Positions 60,556 through 64,000 of a stretch of DNA of 64,000 nucleotides are shown piece after piece. The stretch covers positions 3,782,001 to 3,846,000 of the forward strand of contig OU612068.1 of the NCBI GenBank assembly GCA_914767715.1. Direction: 5' to 3'. The notes beneath the pieces are model-generated. The model did not search any database and had not been told where the DNA came from. It worked only from the letters and a program-made list of their open reading frames with translations. This DNA comes from Membranipora membranacea. Taxonomy: Eukaryota; Bryozoa; Gymnolaemata; Cheilostomatida; Membraniporidae. Numbering within the stretch: the stretch's first letter is position 1; every line of letters starts with the position of its first letter. Both the position numbers and the translations under genes were made by a program.

Positions 60556-61211
60556 AAGGGATAATACACTTCTGATCTCTGTTTGGCAGCCAATGGAGCA
60601 CAGAAAAATGTATGTACATACATAAACTCCTTATTTGTAATTCAAAACCCCATGTTCTGCTCAAATGTGCATTCTAAATTGTAGTTGTGCATCTCTAACA
60701 GAATTGCTTGTGATCTGAAAAAAGCTGAGTTTGTGAGCAGTTGTGTGCTCCTACCTCTTGGTTGGTGTTTCAATTGTACAGATACTCAAAGTGCGCATGT
60801 GCAATAATGATGACCTTTGGACTTTAGCTTGTTATTTTCTAACAGCCCAGCTTTACACTTTTATTATCTTATCCGGTTATGGTAGTAAAAGTGTTATGCT
60901 GGGCTGTTAGAAAATAACAAGCTAAAGTCCAAAGGTCATCATTATTGCACATGCGCACTCTGAGTATCTGTACAATTGAAACACCAACCAAGAGGTAGGA
61001 GCACACAACTGCTCACAAACTCAGCTTTTTTCAGATCACAAGCAATTCTGTTAGTTGTCTTATTCCTTGTTGGAGATGCACAACTACAATTTAGAATGCA
61101 CATTTGAGCAGAACAAGGGGTTTTGAATTACAAATAAGGAGTTTATGTATGTACATACATTTTTCTGTGCTCCATGGCTGCCAAACAGAGATCAGAAGTG
61201 TATTATCCCTT
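60556..61211. repeat. 656-bp foldback MITE
   Basis: The ends AAGGGATAATACACTTCTGA and its reverse complement close two arms of about 310 bases at high identity. They meet around TAACACTTTTAC-type sequence near 60860-60900 with a short loop. A one-sided insertion (TTGTCTTATTCC near 61055) is the main difference. There is no coding potential and no certain target duplication. Confidence 0.88.
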
Positions 61212-61794
61212 TAAGGTTAAAAGATCTTTATTTACGCTGGCGCAGGTCCACTCTCTCTCAAGTCGAACACTGCTCTGCTCTTGAATCAGAATACAAGGCA
61301 GACTAAGTCCCTGCACAATCTAGGTTAGTTCAAAGTTGTTACATAATATGTCTGCTGCATGAAAATCCACTCAACAATCAAACACGCAAAATTAACATTA
61401 TTAACTAATAAGCTCGGGTAGCTCAAACAATCTGCAATCTATATACAAGGCATTAAGTGAGGTGTTTGATTCAATTACTGGTTGGCAACAAAAATTGTCA
61501 TTAAACTACATCATCACAGGATGTCTTTCTAGTATATAGTCCAGAGGATTATGACTCTTTGGCTTTAGCACAATCAAAATGGGAGTTAGTATAGCAGTGA
61601 TAGATAGGGTATATAGTGATATATATGCTCCCATACCACACAGTTTCTAACTGGCATGCATGATTCTCACCTGGTTGACATCAAAACTAAACATGGGTCT
61701 CTCAGGCTTTAGACTGCTATCCAGAACATCAAAGCTTAAGCCTTGTTTTTGAAACTATGAGCCAAAATATTGCAATGTTATTTATAGCCTTAAT
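61212..61794. other. Gene-free stretch
   Basis: No exon or element recognised. Confidence 0.4.
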
Positions 61795-62270
61795 TTAGAC
61801 CCGCTGGTCCCGAATTCTGACCCCAAACCCGTAATCTTGATGCTAAGACCCCCAAATTTGAGTCCCAAACCCCAAAAATTGTTTTCTAAACCCCATATTG
61901 TGGGTGTGAAACCCCAAAATAATGACCCCGAAACCCCAAATATCGAGTCTCAAACCCCAAAAGTTGATCCACAAACCCCACAATGTGACCCTCAAACTCC
62001 AATGTTGGACTGTCAAACCTCATAATTTGAGTCCATAACCCCGAAATTGACCCTAAACTCCAAAAATGTCTCTTAAACCCTATATTGTGAGCCTTCAATC
62101 CCCAATCATGACCCCCAAATGTTGAGTCTTAAACCCCAAAGTTTCAGTCTCAAGCCCCACAATTTGAAACCTTTGACCCTTACTTTGACCCTTTAGTCTC
62201 AAATTCTGATCCCAAAATCCCAAATTACGATACCTGAACCCCAAAAGCCAATAATGTGAGCCTTTAACCC
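61795..62270. repeat. Degenerate 21-bp minisatellite, AAACCCCAAA type
   Basis: About 20 diverged units of the form AAACCCCAAAANTTGANYCTC, strongly strand-asymmetric (C/A-rich on plus, few G). An open frame (61837-62025) gives a heptad such as QTPKVDP, an effect of the 21-bp period. Confidence 0.85.
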
Positions 62271-62484
62271 AAAATCCTGTACCTTAATGGCAGTCTAGTT
62301 CATTCCAGTAGCGGAATGTTTTCTGAATAGTGCCGAAAAAAAAGGAAAAGAGGAAAAAAAATAATCATAATCATTTGGTAAACAACTCACAATCGGAGTA
62401 ATAATAACTATGGAATATGTTATTCATTTATTTTGGTCAAATCATAAACATGAAACTGAAAATTGTAGTATAATGATGTATGTT

Positions 62485-64000
62485 CTATACTATATTGTAA
62501 TATGGATTTATAGTAATATAATTGTGTGCTTTGGGTATGAATGGGTGACTTTCTTCATCTACATCCTCTCTGTCACTGTTTTCGGAAGATGATGGTTGAT
62601 ATGAAAAATATGATGAGAACTGACTACTTCTATTGGAAAATTTGTGGACAACATTGTTATGTCTAGCAATGTTTCCCTGAATGAGCTTGTTGTAACAGTC
62701 ACTGTCATAGTTCTGTGCCAAATGTTCATAATTCATCTGAGGTGAGTTTGCCCATTCGGTCTTCGGTGGTGCATACGAATCATCGGCTGAGTTCCTGTTT
62801 AGCTGCTCATATCCCTGCGATGCATTATTAGATGTTGTGTGCTTTCTTCTCCGTTTCCCTTTGCCACAGCTGCCGCTCCCTGCCACTCCATCCCCTCCAG
62901 ATTCCTTTCCATAATACGAGGAATAAACATTCTCTCCCCGATTAATAGGTGTAACATATCCCATGATTGGCTGGTGCCCACTCATCCGCACAGCTGGAAA
63001 ATGTACATGCTGTATTATAATTACGTGTTGTATAAATTTAAGGACTTAAAACCAATTATGTTTGTAAACTGGAATTTTTTAAGAACAGGAAGAAAACAGC
63101 TAATTTAGAGGAAGTAAGAAGGTAACAGCCTGCAAGTTTCTACTTTTTGCGTACAAGATCTATCATAACTCTCCTGATACGCCATCTTATTTAATTAATC
63201 AATTCTACATTCCTGAACCTTGCCGTGTCACTAGAAGCAGCTCAAAAATCATCCTCGCATCCCATCACACCTCTCGCTTGGCCACATTCGATGGAAAATC
63301 CCTACCATCATCACTCGTAACCCTCTGGAATTCCCTGCCCCCTGATTTGCAGCTGTTGCCGAGCCTTACCGGTTTTAAGTCCGCTACTAAAACGTATTTA
63401 TTTAGGTTGTACTTTAAGTAATTAGATTTTATTTTATAGATCTATTATAGCAGTATCAGAATTATGTTTTAATTTTATCCTCATGCACATATTTTATCCA
63501 TTTTATTTCACCTTTATTTTATTGGTTTTAATGTAAAAACGCTTAGAAATTTTTGCTCTGCAATTTTATTAAGCGTTTCACAAATAAACCTTATTATTAT
63601 TATTATTGTTGTTAGTTATTAATATACTTTAAAGATTTGTGCTTGACCAGAATTGAATGATCAGGGGATGTTTTAAGTATGATTTAGATATGATCAAATA
63701 AAGTACTAGGTATGATTAAGTATGATGACTGTTCAAGTAACACGTATTAGGGTACTGTTGGCAGCCCTATTACACTATCAACACAAACCAGGAACCAAAG
63801 AATGCAGTATTGATTGCAAGGTTATGAGATAAAAATTACCAGCCTACAAACTAGGAACTTTTATTTCCCGTCTTCAAATGAAATTCTAATGTACTATTTC
63901 TTCAAACTGCAAGTGAAACTGAAAAAACATGATTTAACAATTTGATCATAGAAAGTTAATCCGTACCTATTACAGGAGGAGTCATAAAAATATAGCTCGG
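62485..64000 (-). CDS. C-terminal exons of a protein with ITAM-like tail (runs off right edge)
   Basis: Two minus-strand exons join in phase: 64000-63967 (partial, PSYIFMTPPVI, donor GTACGG) and 62993-62485 (about 170 residues, stop TAG). The last exon is hydrophilic, with a basic patch GKGKRRRKH. Numbering from the MRMSG Met, it has YEQL (61), then YEHL (88-91), exactly eight residues, and YNKL (100-103), matching the ITAM pattern YxxL-x(6-8)-YxxL, followed by an acidic Ser-rich stretch (SENSDREDVDEE). The C-terminus NPYYNIV contains an NPxY motif. This looks like the cytoplasmic tail of a receptor or adaptor, but no membrane segment is visible because the upstream exons lie beyond the window. 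A non-LTR relic occupies the intron. AATAAA lies at 62432-62427. Family not recognised. Confidence 0.68.
63141..63625 (+). mobile_element. CR1/L2-like non-LTR retrotransposon 3' end
   Basis: The plus frame ends with TPSYLINQFYIPEPCRVTRS, then LVTLWNSLPPDLQ, LTGFKSATKTYLFRLYFK and TAA (63419-63421), the usual C-terminus of this class. The 3' tail has AAGCGTTTCACAAATAAACC followed by (TTA)n. It is strongly 5'-truncated and sits in the intron of the minus-strand gene at the right edge. Confidence 0.85.

Noticed and set aside
61837-62098. Pro-rich repeat protein in the CCCCAAA array
   Set aside because: Frame is a product of the 21-bp minisatellite and breaks where units vary in length.
1-64000. 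CRISPR arrays, bacterial operons or rRNA genes
   Set aside because: Spliced animal genes and eukaryotic transposons throughout; the tandem arrays have no spacer structure and no rRNA core sequence was seen.

Overview
The window looks like AT-rich, intron-containing animal nuclear DNA, most likely from a marine invertebrate. Genes are split by GT-AG introns of a few hundred to a few thousand bases. Two conserved animal housekeeping genes, ERAL1 and SMURF, can be assembled exon by exon with matching phases, and a third, PIGF, is recognised in one open frame. The rest is dense in inverted-repeat (foldback) elements, non-LTR retrotransposon remnants and recently duplicated blocks. The phylum cannot be fixed from sequence alone. 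Fucolectin-like and PAN-like domains, RTE/CR1-type elements and abundant MITEs would fit an echinoderm, hemichordate, cnidarian or similar genome.

Left part (1-21 kb): a SMURF HECT-type ubiquitin ligase on the minus strand covers about 1.7-11 kb (C2 domain and first WW domain present; the HECT end lies off the left edge). Then come a non-LTR reverse-transcriptase fragment, PIGF (GPI-anchor synthesis, minus strand) and a complete ten-exon ERAL1 (mitochondrial Era-like GTPase, plus strand). ERAL1 introns carry a 114-bp MITE and a tRNA-derived SINE.

Middle (20.6-44 kb): a tandem segmental duplication. Unit A starts in the last exon of ERAL1. Unit B starts with a 42-bp broken copy of that same ERAL1 end. 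Each unit carries a gene for a small secreted protein with a signal peptide and four cysteines (exons 1-4 only in A, complete in B) and a minus-strand remnant of a receptor tail. The one intact receptor follows at 40.1-43.2 kb: signal peptide, beta-propeller-like ectodomain, Thr-rich stalk, one membrane helix, and a tail with a class I SH3 ligand next to tandem acidic tyrosine motifs. The two units differ by insertions (a 4.07-kb near-perfect foldback, a 3.05-kb TIR element, 119-bp and 247-bp MITEs), several with target duplications and a paralogous empty site visible in the window.

Right part (44-64 kb): a secreted PAN-like plus F-lectin-like gene (minus strand) and a broken partial paralogue. 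Two copies of a dispersed repeat carry 21-bp arrays; one is split by a decayed 2.96-kb RTE-type retrotransposon. Further foldbacks, a 21-bp minisatellite and a small helix-turn-helix ORF follow. The right edge holds the last exons of a minus-strand gene whose C-terminal region contains a textbook ITAM spacing and an NPxY motif.

Taken together, the right half looks like a fast-changing cluster of cell-surface and secreted recognition genes beside stable housekeeping genes. An immune or allorecognition role is a hypothesis, not something the sequence proves. All exon boundaries were called by eye from splice consensus, phase and family similarity.
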